This document shows positions 8,917 to 17,866 of a stretch of DNA of 64,000 nt, one piece after another. The DNA is from Halodesulfovibrio aestuarii (GTDB lineage Bacteria; Desulfobacterota; Desulfovibrionia; Desulfovibrionales; Desulfovibrionaceae), in NCBI RefSeq assembly GCF_050571805.1, contig NZ_CP192219.1; one strand, written 5' to 3'. A program made the translations under genes and the position numbers. The notes under the pieces were generated by a model that saw only the letters and a list, made by a program, of their open reading frames with translations, was not told where the DNA came from and did no database searches. Within the stretch, counting starts at the first letter, position 1, and every line of letters begins with the position of its first letter.

Positions 8917-9951
8917 ATGAACCAGTATCAAAAAAGAATTACCGAGCTTCGTGAAAAACTTGGTGATGATCTTGTCATTATGGGTCATCATTACCAGAAC
9001 GATGCTGTAATACGCCATGTTGATTTAACTGGCGACTCCCTTGAACTTGCTCGTAAAGTGACAACTATTGATGCCAAGCACATTGTTTTTTGCGGTGTGT
9101 ATTTCATGGGCGAATCAGCAGCGCTGCTCGCAAATGAAGGGCAGAATGTTTACTTACCGGAAGACGATGCAAACTGTGTTATGTCTCAAATGGCACCTTA
9201 CACCCTTGTAGACAAAGTACTCACCCGCATCAAAGAATCCGGACGCAATATTGTTCCGCTTACATACGTTAACTCTTCCGTTGCTGTTAAAGCAGTATGC
9301 GGAAAGCATGGCGGTTCTGTTTGCACTTCTGCTAACGCAGAAAAAATGGTGCGCTGGGCTATGGAGCGCGGCGACAGTGTTCTCTTCCTGCCTGATAAAA
9401 ACCTTGCACGTAACACTGCAAAGATTATAGGTATTCCTGAAGAGAAGTGGCACATACTGAATATCAAAGGCAACGGCACCCTGATTGATATGGACGCCGT
9501 TAGCAAATCTGAACTCATTATGTGGCCTGGCTGTTGCGCAATCCACGCCCGTTTCAACGAACGTCAGATTGAAGCTGCACGCACTAAATACCCAGATGTG
9601 AAGATTGTTATCCATCCGGAAGCTGCTCCAAACGTTATCGACAAAGCAGACGCTGCCGGTTCTACATCCTTTATTATTAAGTATGTTGAAGCTGCACCGG
9701 AAGGTTCTAACATCGCCATCGGTACCGAGCTTAACCTCGTTGAGCGCCTTGCCGACCAGTACGAAGGGTCAAAGAACATCTTCCCATTGCTGGAATCCAC
9801 CTGTTCCCACATGGCACGAGTGACCGAGCCTAAGCTGCTCAACTTACTCGAAGCCATTGAGAATGGTACAGCTAAGCCTGTTACGATTCCGGCGGGTCTT
9901 GTAGAGGACGCAAAAATCGCATTAGAACGTATGCTGATCGCCTGCGCTTAG
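8917..9951 (+). CDS. nadA: Quinolinate synthase A
   Basis: Condenses iminoaspartate with dihydroxyacetone phosphate to quinolinate; an oxygen-sensitive [4Fe-4S] enzyme. Recognisable segments are MGHHYQNDAV and LTGDSLELAR near the N terminus, FCGVYFMGESAALL, SVCTSANA, LPDKNLARNTA, WPGCCAIHARF, and LLESTCSHMARVTEP. The Cys of VFCGVY, one Cys of GCCAIH and the Cys of STCSHM are the expected three cluster ligands. The 344-residue length is normal. GGAG sits 9 bases before the ATG. Its unstable substrate is produced by the nadB product encoded 32 bases downstream. Confidence 0.96.
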   Translation: MNQYQKRITELREKLGDDLVIMGHHYQNDAVIRHVDLTGDSLELARKVTTIDAKHIVFCGVYFMGESAALLANEGQNVYLPEDDANCVMSQMAPYTLVDKVLTRIKESGRNIVPLTYVNSSVAVKAVCGKHGGSVCTSANAEKMVRWAMERGDSVLFLPDKNLARNTAKIIGIPEEKWHILNIKGNGTLIDMDAVSKSELIMWPGCCAIHARFNERQIEAARTKYPDVKIVIHPEAAPNVIDKADAAGSTSFIIKYVEAAPEGSNIAIGTELNLVERLADQYEGSKNIFPLLESTCSHMARVTEPKLLNLLEAIENGTAKPVTIPAGLVEDAKIALERMLIACA

Positions 9952-9983
9952 TTATTTTTTCTTAAGCTTAACAGGATGTTGTA

Positions 9984-11567
9984 ATGAGTGATATCCGTCA
10001 TTACACAACAGTGCTCGTCATCGGTTCCGGCATTGCCGGTTGTACCGCTGCCCTGCGCCTTGCTGACGAAGGTGTACATTGTACACTTATTACAAGTAGT
10101 TCTTGTCTGGATCACGGCAACTCTCCCCTTGCTCAAGGTGGAATCGTTTTTAAATCAGATGATAACGACCACAAGCAGCTTGAAAAGGACATCTTAACTG
10201 CCGGACATAATTATAACTCTTTAAAAGCCGTTCACAACATTGCAACCTTAGGGCCGCATGCTGTGGAAAACATTCTGGTTAAACGCCTCGGTATTCCTTT
10301 TGCCAGACAAAAGGCACCTTCCGAGTGCGAATGGGATTTAACCAGGGAAGGCGGACACGAAACCCCGCGTATTCTGCACTGTGCAGACTACACAGGCCGC
10401 GCGATTATGGATGGTTTGATTCGTGAAATCATGATTCATCCAAACATAACCGTCATGAAAAAAAGAACAGCTATCGACCTGCTCACCAGTCACCACCACA
10501 CTGACAATCCTCAGTTCAAATACGAACTGGAGAACGAATGTCTCGGTGCGTACGTCTATAATGAAGACGAAGAGCGCGTTGAAACCATGTTTGCAGACTA
10601 CACCATTGTTGCCACCGGCGGCATCGGTCAGATTTACCTGCACACGACTAACCCTCACGGATCCATCGGTTCCGGTGTAGCAATGGGTTTCCGTGCCGGT
10701 GCAACCGTGCATAACATGGAGTTTGTTCAATTCCACCCTACAGCTTTCCACCACCATTCCGGGCAAAAATTCCTGATTACGGAAGCAATGCGCGGCGAAG
10801 GTGCCAAGCTTATGAACTCCAAGGGTGAGTATTTCATGCCTAAGTACGATAAACGTGCAGATTTAGCACCGCGTGATATTGTTGCGCGCTCTATCGTAGA
10901 CGAAATGCTCAAAAACGACGATGACTGCGTCTACCTTGATACTTCAGCAATGAAGCACGACCTTGCAAAACGCTTCCCTACCATCTTCAAGCGTTGCCTT
11001 GAACTCGGTATCGACATCCTCAAAGATCCTGTACCGGTTGTTCCGGCAGCGCACTACAGCTGTGGTGGTATTCTGGTTAACGAACATGGTAGAACCACTG
11101 TTGCGCGTCTCTACGCTGTGGGTGAATGCAGCTGCACAGGTGTGCATGGCGCCAACCGCCTTGCTTCCACCTCTCTGCTCGAGGCTCTTGTATGGGCAGA
11201 TACTGCAGCTAGCCATATCAAAAAAAGTGCACACGTTCCTGCAAGTCAAGACTTGCGTAACGCCGTTCCAGACTGGAAGCCGCTCGGTCATGACCATAAC
11301 GACGATCCTGCCCTTATTGCACAGGATTGGAACAGAATCCGCAACACTATGTGGAACTATGTAGGGATCACCCGTACTTCCCAGCGCCTTGCACGCGCTC
11401 ACGAAGACATGCGGGATCTGTCCAAGCACCTGCATAACTTCTACAAGAGCACGCCGCTCTCAAAAAGGCTTATTGATCTTTTCCACGGCTGCCTTACCGC
11501 GTATATCATTACCATGGCAGCGAAAAGAAATACTAACAGCATAGGCTGCCATTACAGGGCAGACTAA
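9984..11567 (+). CDS. nadB: L-aspartate oxidase
   Basis: A flavoenzyme oxidising aspartate to iminoaspartate for NadA. In anaerobes fumarate is the likely electron acceptor (family knowledge). An N-terminal dinucleotide fold (VIGSGIAGCTAALRLADEG) binds FAD. The sequence continues with the SPLAQGG motif, EFVQFHPTAFH, a TEAMRGEGAKL segment, and HGANRLASTSLLEALV, all shared with the succinate dehydrogenase/fumarate reductase flavoprotein family. A helical C-terminal domain follows. The length of 527 residues is typical. The assignment as NadB rather than a fumarate reductase subunit is secured by the neighbouring nadC and nadA. Confidence 0.95.
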   Translation: MSDIRHYTTVLVIGSGIAGCTAALRLADEGVHCTLITSSSCLDHGNSPLAQGGIVFKSDDNDHKQLEKDILTAGHNYNSLKAVHNIATLGPHAVENILVKRLGIPFARQKAPSECEWDLTREGGHETPRILHCADYTGRAIMDGLIREIMIHPNITVMKKRTAIDLLTSHHHTDNPQFKYELENECLGAYVYNEDEERVETMFADYTIVATGGIGQIYLHTTNPHGSIGSGVAMGFRAGATVHNMEFVQFHPTAFHHHSGQKFLITEAMRGEGAKLMNSKGEYFMPKYDKRADLAPRDIVARSIVDEMLKNDDDCVYLDTSAMKHDLAKRFPTIFKRCLELGIDILKDPVPVVPAAHYSCGGILVNEHGRTTVARLYAVGECSCTGVHGANRLASTSLLEALVWADTAASHIKKSAHVPASQDLRNAVPDWKPLGHDHNDDPALIAQDWNRIRNTMWNYVGITRTSQRLARAHEDMRDLSKHLHNFYKSTPLSKRLIDLFHGCLTAYIITMAAKRNTNSIGCHYRAD

Positions 11568-11610
11568 GACTAAATAGTATATCGATTTTATTTAGACTGT
11601 CTTACATACT

Positions 11611-11647
11611 AAAAAAGCAACATCTTTTTGATGTTGCTTTTTTTTTT
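11611..11647. terminator. Two-way terminator after nadB
   Basis: Stem AAGCAACATC / GATGTTGCTT with a T-loop, A-run to the left and a run of ten T to the right. It lies between nadB and the convergent b561-like gene. Confidence 0.9.
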
Positions 11648-11671
11648 GATCTTTTTATTACGAAACTACGC

Positions 11672-12115
11672 TTACCAAAGAAATAACGACAAAACCTGAA
11701 CACCCGTAACTATCTGAAGAAAAACAAGAATACAAAGAAGAACCCCCAACAGGCCGTGGGTTACAGACAGATACACGCGTTTCTTTTTAAAAAGCTCCAT
11801 CCAGTATCCGGTGAGAAAAGTGCCGAGCACGAACAGAAAAGCAATTACACCCAACGTATAATGTGCCCCTGTGATCCGACAATACTGCCACTCCTCCCGA
11901 GTGAAATACACCCCGAAAGCAAGGCCGACAAGCCATAGTGAAGTTGCAATTTTTCCATACAAGACATGCTGCTTCCACGGAAAAACAAGCTTCATCTTAC
12001 CATGAGCAATTAAGAAACGCTTGAGCCCCCAGAGTAGAGCAAAATACCCAAAAATGGTGCCCAGCAATTGAATGACCGGATGAATATACAGATATAACTT
12101 TGCTTCCTGAATCAT
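11672..12115 (-). CDS. Four-helix b561-like membrane protein (DUF4079 type)
   Basis: A 147-residue integral membrane protein with four hydrophobic helices (about 10-30, 50-68, 83-103, 118-140). His residues in helix contexts (YIHPVIQ, WKQHVLYGK, GAHYTLG, VTHGLLG) would suit a diheme cytochrome b561 fold. I place it with DUF4079-type proteins, and heme binding is an inference. It follows the heme O synthase homologue by 19 bases on the same strand and lies in the same run as cytochrome c-553. As I recall, similar small proteins sit in the cytochrome oxidase cluster of Desulfovibrio vulgaris. Confidence 0.65.
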   Translation of the reverse strand: MIQEAKLYLYIHPVIQLLGTIFGYFALLWGLKRFLIAHGKMKLVFPWKQHVLYGKIATSLWLVGLAFGVYFTREEWQYCRITGAHYTLGVIAFLFVLGTFLTGYWMELFKKKRVYLSVTHGLLGVLLCILVFLQIVTGVQVLSLFLW

Positions 12116-12134
12116 AGAATAGCCCCCGAAGCGA

Positions 12135-13004
12135 CTAAAGTTGTACGATAACCGCCCCCATCAATAAGCATGCTGAGGCAATATCAAAAAGATAAACGGT
12201 GATAAGCCGCGTTAACGGAACCATACTCCCAAGTAAAAAAACACTCCCCAATATTGTTCCAACAAGAGAAGGGACACCAAGCCCCCGGGTACATACAAGA
12301 GCAAAGAGCATTACACTGCATACATACGCAAAGTACCAGACACGCATAAGCATTTTTTGATGCGTAATAACGAAGTAACTGACAGGGATAGGACTGAAAC
12401 GTGATAAGTACTCTTCTTTGTGTTCGTAGATGCGCAGCCAAGCATGCGGGATCTGCACAAGGTACCAGATAATAAAATTGGTAAGGATAAGCGGGTCAAA
12501 CATACTTCCACCAGCGGCAACCCACCCCATAAGCGGCGGCATTGCGCCAGCCACGCTGCCGATCAGCAGCGCAAACGGAGTTCGACGCTTCATAGCGGTA
12601 TACAGCCCGTTATAAATTACAAGTACCATGAAAGTGAGAAGCAGTGTCCGGCTGGACAGGGTCATGGCATAAAAACTTACAGCCAGTGCAATCCACAGCA
12701 CAGCGATCATAAGGGCCGTCCGTGAGCTTATATAGCCTTGTGGAAGAGGCCGCGACATCGTGCGGGAAAAGTACCCGTCTGTGCGTTTTTCCTGCACCTG
12801 ATTAAGAGCGGAACAACCGGCGCAGAGAAAAAAGCTCCCAAAACCTGCTGCAAACAGAGCGCATGAAAACTCCGGTGAATAAAGAAGATAGCCGAGCATA
12901 GATATAGCAGCCACCGCAACTGAAACAGGGATGCGTGCCAACACTTGCAGGTTGGAAATAAATCTGCGCATATCCGTCTTAGCTTCTAAGCGATAGACAT
13001 TCAT
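12135..13004 (-). CDS. UbiA-family prenyltransferase, heme O synthase-like
   Basis: Resembles protoheme IX farnesyltransferase (CtaB/CyoE), which adds a farnesyl group to heme b. The first aspartate-rich site reads NQVQEKRTDGYFSRTMSRPL, close to the CtaB pattern NxxxDxxxDxxMxRTxxRP but with Glu replacing the first Asp. KRRTPFALLIGSVAGAMPPL and WYLVQIPHAWLRIYEHKEEY match the CtaB middle region, with IPHAW where CtaB usually has PPHFW. About eight membrane helices and 289 residues, both usual. No cytochrome oxidase subunit lies anywhere in the window, so its purpose here is unclear: a different heme, a relic, or service to an oxidase encoded elsewhere. Confidence 0.8.
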   Translation of the reverse strand: MNVYRLEAKTDMRRFISNLQVLARIPVSVAVAAISMLGYLLYSPEFSCALFAAGFGSFFLCAGCSALNQVQEKRTDGYFSRTMSRPLPQGYISSRTALMIAVLWIALAVSFYAMTLSSRTLLLTFMVLVIYNGLYTAMKRRTPFALLIGSVAGAMPPLMGWVAAGGSMFDPLILTNFIIWYLVQIPHAWLRIYEHKEEYLSRFSPIPVSYFVITHQKMLMRVWYFAYVCSVMLFALVCTRGLGVPSLVGTILGSVFLLGSMVPLTRLITVYLFDIASACLLMGAVIVQL

Positions 13005-13159
13005 CTTCCCTCCCCTGTTTATATTTTTTGCGTCATGGACTCACTGGACTGCTCGGAATCATTATGCATAAGGTTAAAAGTGCATCATCTAACGCGTAAA
13101 TGATATATAATTTGGTTCAACGGATAAAAAGAGTCATACAAATAACATTGTGTTTCAGT

Positions 13160-13186
13160 GCGCTGACTCGAGGTCTGCGCTGACTC
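13160..13186. repeat. Direct repeat of GCGCTGACTC upstream of the heme O synthase gene
   Basis: Two exact 10-base copies (13160-13169 and 13177-13186), separated by 7 bases, inside the 277-base gap between cytochrome c-553 and the prenyltransferase gene. The remainder of the gap holds no intact gene that I can see. Confidence 0.4.
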
Positions 13187-13281
13187 ATTTCCACATACTA
13201 AGAGCTACAGCAAGAGCAATGCGCAATACACGCACTACGCCGAGTTGTTGAACTACAGGCGGCCCCACCCGATCTTGTTTG

Positions 13282-13599
13282 CTACTCAAATGTACTAATA
13301 TACTCCGCCACTTTCACACGATCTTCTTCTTTCAAACGCTTTGCAATAGACATCATGACACCTTTTTTATTTCCACCAAATGTGCCTGCTGCGTAGCCAT
13401 TGAGTTTTTCAAGAACCTGATCTGCGGTCTGGCCTTTAAGCGGCTTACTTACCCCAAGAGCCATGGTTTCACCGTTTACGCCATGACAACCAACGCATGT
13501 TGCATAAATTTTTTTGCCACCGGTATCCTCTGCCATTCCCAAGGAGACACCAGCCAGAAGAAGGCTGAAGATTGCAAAACAGACTGCCGCTTTTTTCAT
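13282..13599 (-). CDS. Cytochrome c-553 (small periplasmic class I c-type cytochrome)
   Basis: A periplasmic single-heme electron carrier. A signal peptide (MKKAAVCFAIFSLLLAGVSL) is probably cleaved after GMA. The heme site is Cys35-Val-Gly-Cys38-His39, and a Met in the GVMMSIAKRL segment is the likely sixth ligand. The mature protein of about 82 residues matches the size of Desulfovibrio cytochrome c-553. In relatives it passes electrons from formate dehydrogenase or lactate toward membrane acceptors. It stands between secF and the prenyltransferase gene, on the same strand as both. Confidence 0.9.
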   Translation of the reverse strand: MKKAAVCFAIFSLLLAGVSLGMAEDTGGKKIYATCVGCHGVNGETMALGVSKPLKGQTADQVLEKLNGYAAGTFGGNKKGVMMSIAKRLKEEDRVKVAEYISTFE

Positions 13600-13712
13600 T
13601 GTAACCCTCCATTACGTTCGAAACTACAGATTTAATACATAACATACCATCAAGAATGAAAAAAGATCAATAGCACAACCATTGATAACTCTTTGTCTCT
13701 TCCAGAAGCCCA

Positions 13713-13743
13713 AAAAAAAGACGCCCCCAAAGGGGCGTCTTTA
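13713..13743 (-). terminator. Terminator of the yajC-secD-secF operon
   Basis: Read on the minus strand: stem AAAGACGCCCC / GGGGCGTCTTT followed by eight T. It lies just past the secF stop. Confidence 0.9.
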
Positions 13744-13764
13744 TATCAACATAGCGAAAGGAAG

Positions 13765-14850
13765 TTACACACTACCGTCTGCGTGGTTATGAGATTCCAC
13801 TACTGGCTCCGGTATTTCGTCCGGGCTGAATGCGTAAAGCACCGGGCTCGCAACGAAGATGGAGGAATAGGTACCTACGGTCACACCGACAAGAAGAGTC
13901 AGTGCGAAGTCGTGGATAATTCCGCCGCCGAAGAAGAAAAGAGAAACCAGTACCAGCAACGTAGTACAGGAAGTCAGCAAAGTACGACTTAAAGTCTGGT
14001 TAACAGCTTTGTTGATTACTTCACCGTAGGTTGGTGCAGAACGCTGGAAGATATTTTCACGGATACGGTCAAATACAATGATGGTATCGTTCAATGAGTA
14101 ACCAACGATGGTCAGCAATGCTGCCACGATGGTTAAGTCAAACTCTTTACCGAGAATAGAAAGAACACCGATTGTAATAAGAACGTCGTGAATAAGCGCA
14201 ACAACCGCACCAAGTGCATAGTTGAGCTTAAGCTTCCAGCAGATGCCGAGAGTAAGCAGCATGGCGATAAGAACCTGCATCTGCTTTGGTGCACCGACCA
14301 GATCAAGGACGTACATACCGGTTGCAAGCCCTGCAGCCATGATACCGGCAGTAAACCAGCGCTGCTCGAATCGACCGGAGATGTAGATAGCAATAAGGAG
14401 TACTGCAAAGTACAATGCTTCTAACGCTGCGGAACGCAGATCAGCACCAATTTTTGGGCCAACCATATCGAGACGTTCGATAGAAAACACATTGTTTGGC
14501 ATATTCTGGCCAAACTGCTTCTTCAAAATTTGCGGAAGTCTTGTATCGGCTTTTCCAACAGAAGAAATACGCAAAAGGTAGTCTGTGTCGCCTTCACCAA
14601 AACGCTGTACGGAAAGGCCCTGAAGGTTAGCACCTGCGAGGCTGTCCTTAATATCCTGAGGAGCTACAGCCTGCTCAAAGTTAACCTGCGCAAGCACACC
14701 ACCGGAGAAGTCGATGCCGTACTTTGGACCGCCCTGAAGAATAAGAGAACCGATGCCAAGCAACATAATCACAAGAGACAGCGCAATAGTAAATTTACGC
14801 AATCCGATGAAATCAATCTTGCTATCTGGCTTAATAATGCTCAGACCCAT
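13765..14850 (-). CDS. secF: Protein translocase subunit SecF
   Basis: Works with SecD and YajC to pull exported proteins across the inner membrane, driven by ion motive force. The N-terminal membrane helix is followed by KYGIDFSGGVLAQVNF, the SecF form of the D-x-x-GG motif. A small periplasmic domain comes next, then five membrane helices with the conserved ALLTIVGYSLNDTIIVFDRIRE segment and a NQTLSRTLLTS loop. The 361-residue length is slightly above average because of an N-terminal polar stretch and a His/Glu-rich tail. It starts 11 bases after secD ends. Confidence 0.96.
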   Translation of the reverse strand: MGLSIIKPDSKIDFIGLRKFTIALSLVIMLLGIGSLILQGGPKYGIDFSGGVLAQVNFEQAVAPQDIKDSLAGANLQGLSVQRFGEGDTDYLLRISSVGKADTRLPQILKKQFGQNMPNNVFSIERLDMVGPKIGADLRSAALEALYFAVLLIAIYISGRFEQRWFTAGIMAAGLATGMYVLDLVGAPKQMQVLIAMLLTLGICWKLKLNYALGAVVALIHDVLITIGVLSILGKEFDLTIVAALLTIVGYSLNDTIIVFDRIRENIFQRSAPTYGEVINKAVNQTLSRTLLTSCTTLLVLVSLFFFGGGIIHDFALTLLVGVTVGTYSSIFVASPVLYAFSPDEIPEPVVESHNHADGSV

Positions 14851-14861
14851 AATCTATCTCC

Positions 14862-16457
14862 TTATATGCTGAGCTTTCTGCCCGGCTTACCGTTGATCCA
14901 GAGACCAAAGATGATACGTGCGCAGAAGATAGCTGTGAACATTGAAGCCAAGATACCGAGGCTAAGCGTTACCGCAAAACCACGAATTGGGCCTGTGCCG
15001 AACTGGTAAAGAATGATTGCCGCAAGCAATGTAGTCACGTTTGCGTCAAAAATTGTCAGAGTAGCACTGGAGAAACCTTGCTCAACGGCTTTGAACGGAG
15101 TAAGTCCGCGGCGAACTTCTTCGCGGATACGTTCAAAGATAATAACGTTAGCATCAACAGCCATACCAAGGGTAAGGATGATGCCGGCGATACCGGGTAA
15201 TGTAAGGGTCGCACCAAATGCAGCAAGACCAGCAACAATGAATATGATGTTCATAAGGAGAACAACGTTAGCAATAACGCCGCTGAAACCGTAGTAGATC
15301 ATCATAAAGACCATTACGAGCGCGCCACCTACGAGTGTAGCAGTAATACCCTGATCGATAGATTCCTGACCAAGGGATGGCCCTACGGAACGTTCTTCAA
15401 GGATTTTAACCGGTGCAGGCAAGGAGCCAGCCCGAAGAACGATAGCAAGATCGTGTGCTTCTTCAGTAGTAAAACTACCGGAAATGGACGCGCGGCCGCC
15501 GCGGATTTTTTCCTGAATTACAGGAGCGGAGTACACTTTATCATCAAGAACAATAGCCATACGTTTTTTAACGTTCTGACCGGTAATTTCTTCAAAACGA
15601 CGTGCGCCACTGCTGTTGAATGTAATCGCAACATACGGCTTGTTGAACTTATCGTACGCAACACGAGCGTCAGAAATAGTGTCGCCTGTAAGAGCTGCAC
15701 TTGTGTTCACAACAATAAAAGACTCAGAATAGGTGCCGTCAGGGTTGCGATGCATCTGCTTCATAGCTTCTGTGCCCGGAGGAACAATGCCTTTAGCAGC
15801 TTTCGCAGGGTCTACCCCTTCACGAACCATTTTAAATTCAAGGTGCGCGGTTTTACCGATAATCTTAATTGCACGCTCGGTATCACTAAGACCAGGGAGC
15901 TGTACCTGAATACGGTAGCCCTGCTGCTTACGGATATCCGGCTCGGCAACGCCGAACTGGTCAACACGGTTACGGATAGTTTTTACAGCCTGATCCAAGG
16001 TAAGGTCAGACACGTATTTTTTGTATTCCGATGTGTACGTCAGTGTGTAACGAACTTTATTGTTATCAAGAACGGTAGATTCCGCATTTAAGCGGTTAAA
16101 GCTTTTCTCGAGCAACGCATCAAGGGCATCTTTCTGTGAAGACTTGAGAAGTACAAACTCAAGCTTATCGTTCTGCACAAGACGCGGCTGTAAAATAAAA
16201 ATCTTATCTTCGCGTGCTACGGTACGAATATCCTGCCCCATAAGGGAAAGATTATTGGAAAGAGCCTTATCAACATCTACACCAAGAACAAGGTGGACAC
16301 CACCCTGCAGGTCAAGGCCAAGGCTGACCTTTTCTTCCGGTAAGAACTTTTTGATTGGGGATGTTCCGATCGCCGGAATGCTAGGCAGTGCATATACAAC
16401 ACCAACCATGAGCACAAAAATCGCGACCAGTAATCTCCATCGCAACCCCTCTCTCAT
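14862..16457 (-). CDS. secD: Protein translocase subunit SecD
   Basis: The large SecDF partner. After the first membrane helix comes the signature VSLGLDLQGGVHLVLGVD. The P1 head domain in the periplasm contains the NRVDQFGVAEPDIR motif. The membrane portion has GIAGIILTLGMAVDANVIIFERIREE, which carries the charged residues for ion flow. 531 residues is typical. The genes run in the order yajC-secD-secF with short gaps and a single terminator, so they are probably one operon. Confidence 0.97.
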   Translation of the reverse strand: MREGLRWRLLVAIFVLMVGVVYALPSIPAIGTSPIKKFLPEEKVSLGLDLQGGVHLVLGVDVDKALSNNLSLMGQDIRTVAREDKIFILQPRLVQNDKLEFVLLKSSQKDALDALLEKSFNRLNAESTVLDNNKVRYTLTYTSEYKKYVSDLTLDQAVKTIRNRVDQFGVAEPDIRKQQGYRIQVQLPGLSDTERAIKIIGKTAHLEFKMVREGVDPAKAAKGIVPPGTEAMKQMHRNPDGTYSESFIVVNTSAALTGDTISDARVAYDKFNKPYVAITFNSSGARRFEEITGQNVKKRMAIVLDDKVYSAPVIQEKIRGGRASISGSFTTEEAHDLAIVLRAGSLPAPVKILEERSVGPSLGQESIDQGITATLVGGALVMVFMMIYYGFSGVIANVVLLMNIIFIVAGLAAFGATLTLPGIAGIILTLGMAVDANVIIFERIREEVRRGLTPFKAVEQGFSSATLTIFDANVTTLLAAIILYQFGTGPIRGFAVTLSLGILASMFTAIFCARIIFGLWINGKPGRKLSI

Positions 16458-16575
16458 TATAACTCCTTGATACTATTCAAACAGCAAAACCCGACACGAG
16501 AATCGTTCGGGGACAACAACAGCGTTGTGCTGAACAAGCAGAAAACCGAATAAATCCAGCTTTCTGCTCCATAAA

Positions 16576-16932
16576 TTATTTCTTTTTGCCGTCTTTTGCT
16601 TTTTTTGCAGCACCAGCAGAAGGCTTGAGACCGGAGATGTACTGACGACCAACCTGAACGGTAGTGTCGCCAAGATCAACAGAAATGATGTCTTCTTTAA
16701 TCGCTACGATAGTACCAATAAGACCACCGGCGGTTACAACAGACTGACCTTTCTGAAGGTTATCAAGCAGAGCTTTGTGCTCTTTAGCTCTTTTTTGCTG
16801 AGGACGGATGAGAAGGAAGTAAAAGATAACAAACATCAAAGCGAGGGGTACGAAGGCTGCGATAGGGCTGCCTTCCTGACCTGCCTGACCGCCTACTGCG
16901 CCCATTGCCCATGCTGCTTCTGGAAAGAACAT
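16576..16932 (-). CDS. yajC: Preprotein translocase subunit YajC
   Basis: A small single-pass membrane protein that binds SecDF. The 118-residue sequence has one hydrophobic helix at about 28-46 ending in the family motif FYFLLIRPQQKRAKEH. A small basic and beta-rich cytoplasmic domain follows (GQSVVTAGGLIGTIVAIKED). The C terminus is Lys-rich. AAGGAG precedes the ATG by about six bases. It is the first gene of the operon, so the promoter should lie in the AT-rich bases upstream of 16933. Confidence 0.94.
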   Translation of the reverse strand: MFFPEAAWAMGAVGGQAGQEGSPIAAFVPLALMFVIFYFLLIRPQQKRAKEHKALLDNLQKGQSVVTAGGLIGTIVAIKEDIISVDLGDTTVQVGRQYISGLKPSAGAAKKAKDGKKK

Positions 16933-17866
16933 AAAAACTCCTTAACGGTTATCAAAAAAACGTAATGTCGCACTAAAATATTCTCTGAGTTTGCCATTAA
17001 ATCAAATGATTATCGATGCACCCTTAAAAAATAATGCGACCCGTAAACATTAATGCCAATTTGGCCTTTGTTTTTACTCGTACAGAGAAAAAGCTATAAA
17101 CCTGAATCACGTACCTTTTCGTCAGAAAACATGCAAGATTTTTAACTGATAGTGTTTCTAACAAAAGAAAAGAACACGCATTTACAATGCAAGCCAGCTT
17201 TAATTTGTACTGTTACCTACACCACAATTGTTACGGTATAGTTTCAACATACCTGCATGCAGTTACTACCTTGTACGCCATACGTACTTAACAGATACCA
17301 CGCCGCAACCCAACAGGCTTCACCTCGCGATATCGTACTACCTATTATCACACCCGGAAAAACTATGAACTATGCATGAACGCACCATGCTCATGTCGAT
17401 GAAAAATGCTGCACAGCCTGAAGGAAACTGAAGCCGCCGCGTTGCAGAGCAGAACAAAAACAGCACACTTGGCTCCAAATCTGCATCTACACCCCCAAGA
17501 CACTCACAAGAGGAAAAAACTTCCACAGCAACCACACAACACACGTTCTAATTCGACAATTATGAATAGTTACAGAGTATAACAAACTAACATTTTACAT
17601 AGCACCGCTCGATACAATTCCAAACATAACACCGAAGAGGACTCCCCCTGCGACGAATGGACGTAACGCTATCTGACCATTTTCCAGCCACCACACACAT
17701 AAACATTGAGTGAGGCTTTACCAGCTTGTTGTCCTCAACCAGCCCATCCAACTTTTTTTACGACCTATATAGAAATATAAATAAAAAACGTATTATCTTT
17801 AGTTTTTCTTAACTTTTTATTAGATACACCGAAGAGTAAGTAATCACACACCACTGGAGGAAACTT
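16933..17866. other. Gene-poor 930-base tract between yajC and the orphan 206-residue gene
   Basis: No intact gene is convincing. It contains the yajC promoter region, an 11-base palindrome GCCAATTTGGC near 17054, a probable decayed gene on the minus strand at 17595-17751, and short broken frames around 17340-17545 with Ser/Thr/Gln-rich translation. Confidence 0.5.
17595..17751 (-). pseudogene. Probable decayed gene fragment with a one-base frameshift
   Basis: From TTG 17751 one frame reads LDGLVEDNKLVKPHSMFMCV and then turns into an Arg/Cys-rich string. The frame one base away picks up at the same point with WWLENGQIALRPFVAGGVLF, then GVMFGIVSSGAM and a stop at 17595. The joined product would be a plausible short protein with a hydrophobic C-terminal helix. 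No ribosome-binding site is clear. I do not recognise the family. The frames might also be chance. Confidence 0.3.

Noticed and set aside
17338..17544. Open frame of 68 codons on the minus strand (and Ser/Thr-rich frames on the plus strand) in the gene-poor tract
   Set aside because: Composition is unlike the neighbouring proteins (many Cys and Ser), no ribosome-binding site, and no terminator. Treated as non-coding or decayed sequence.
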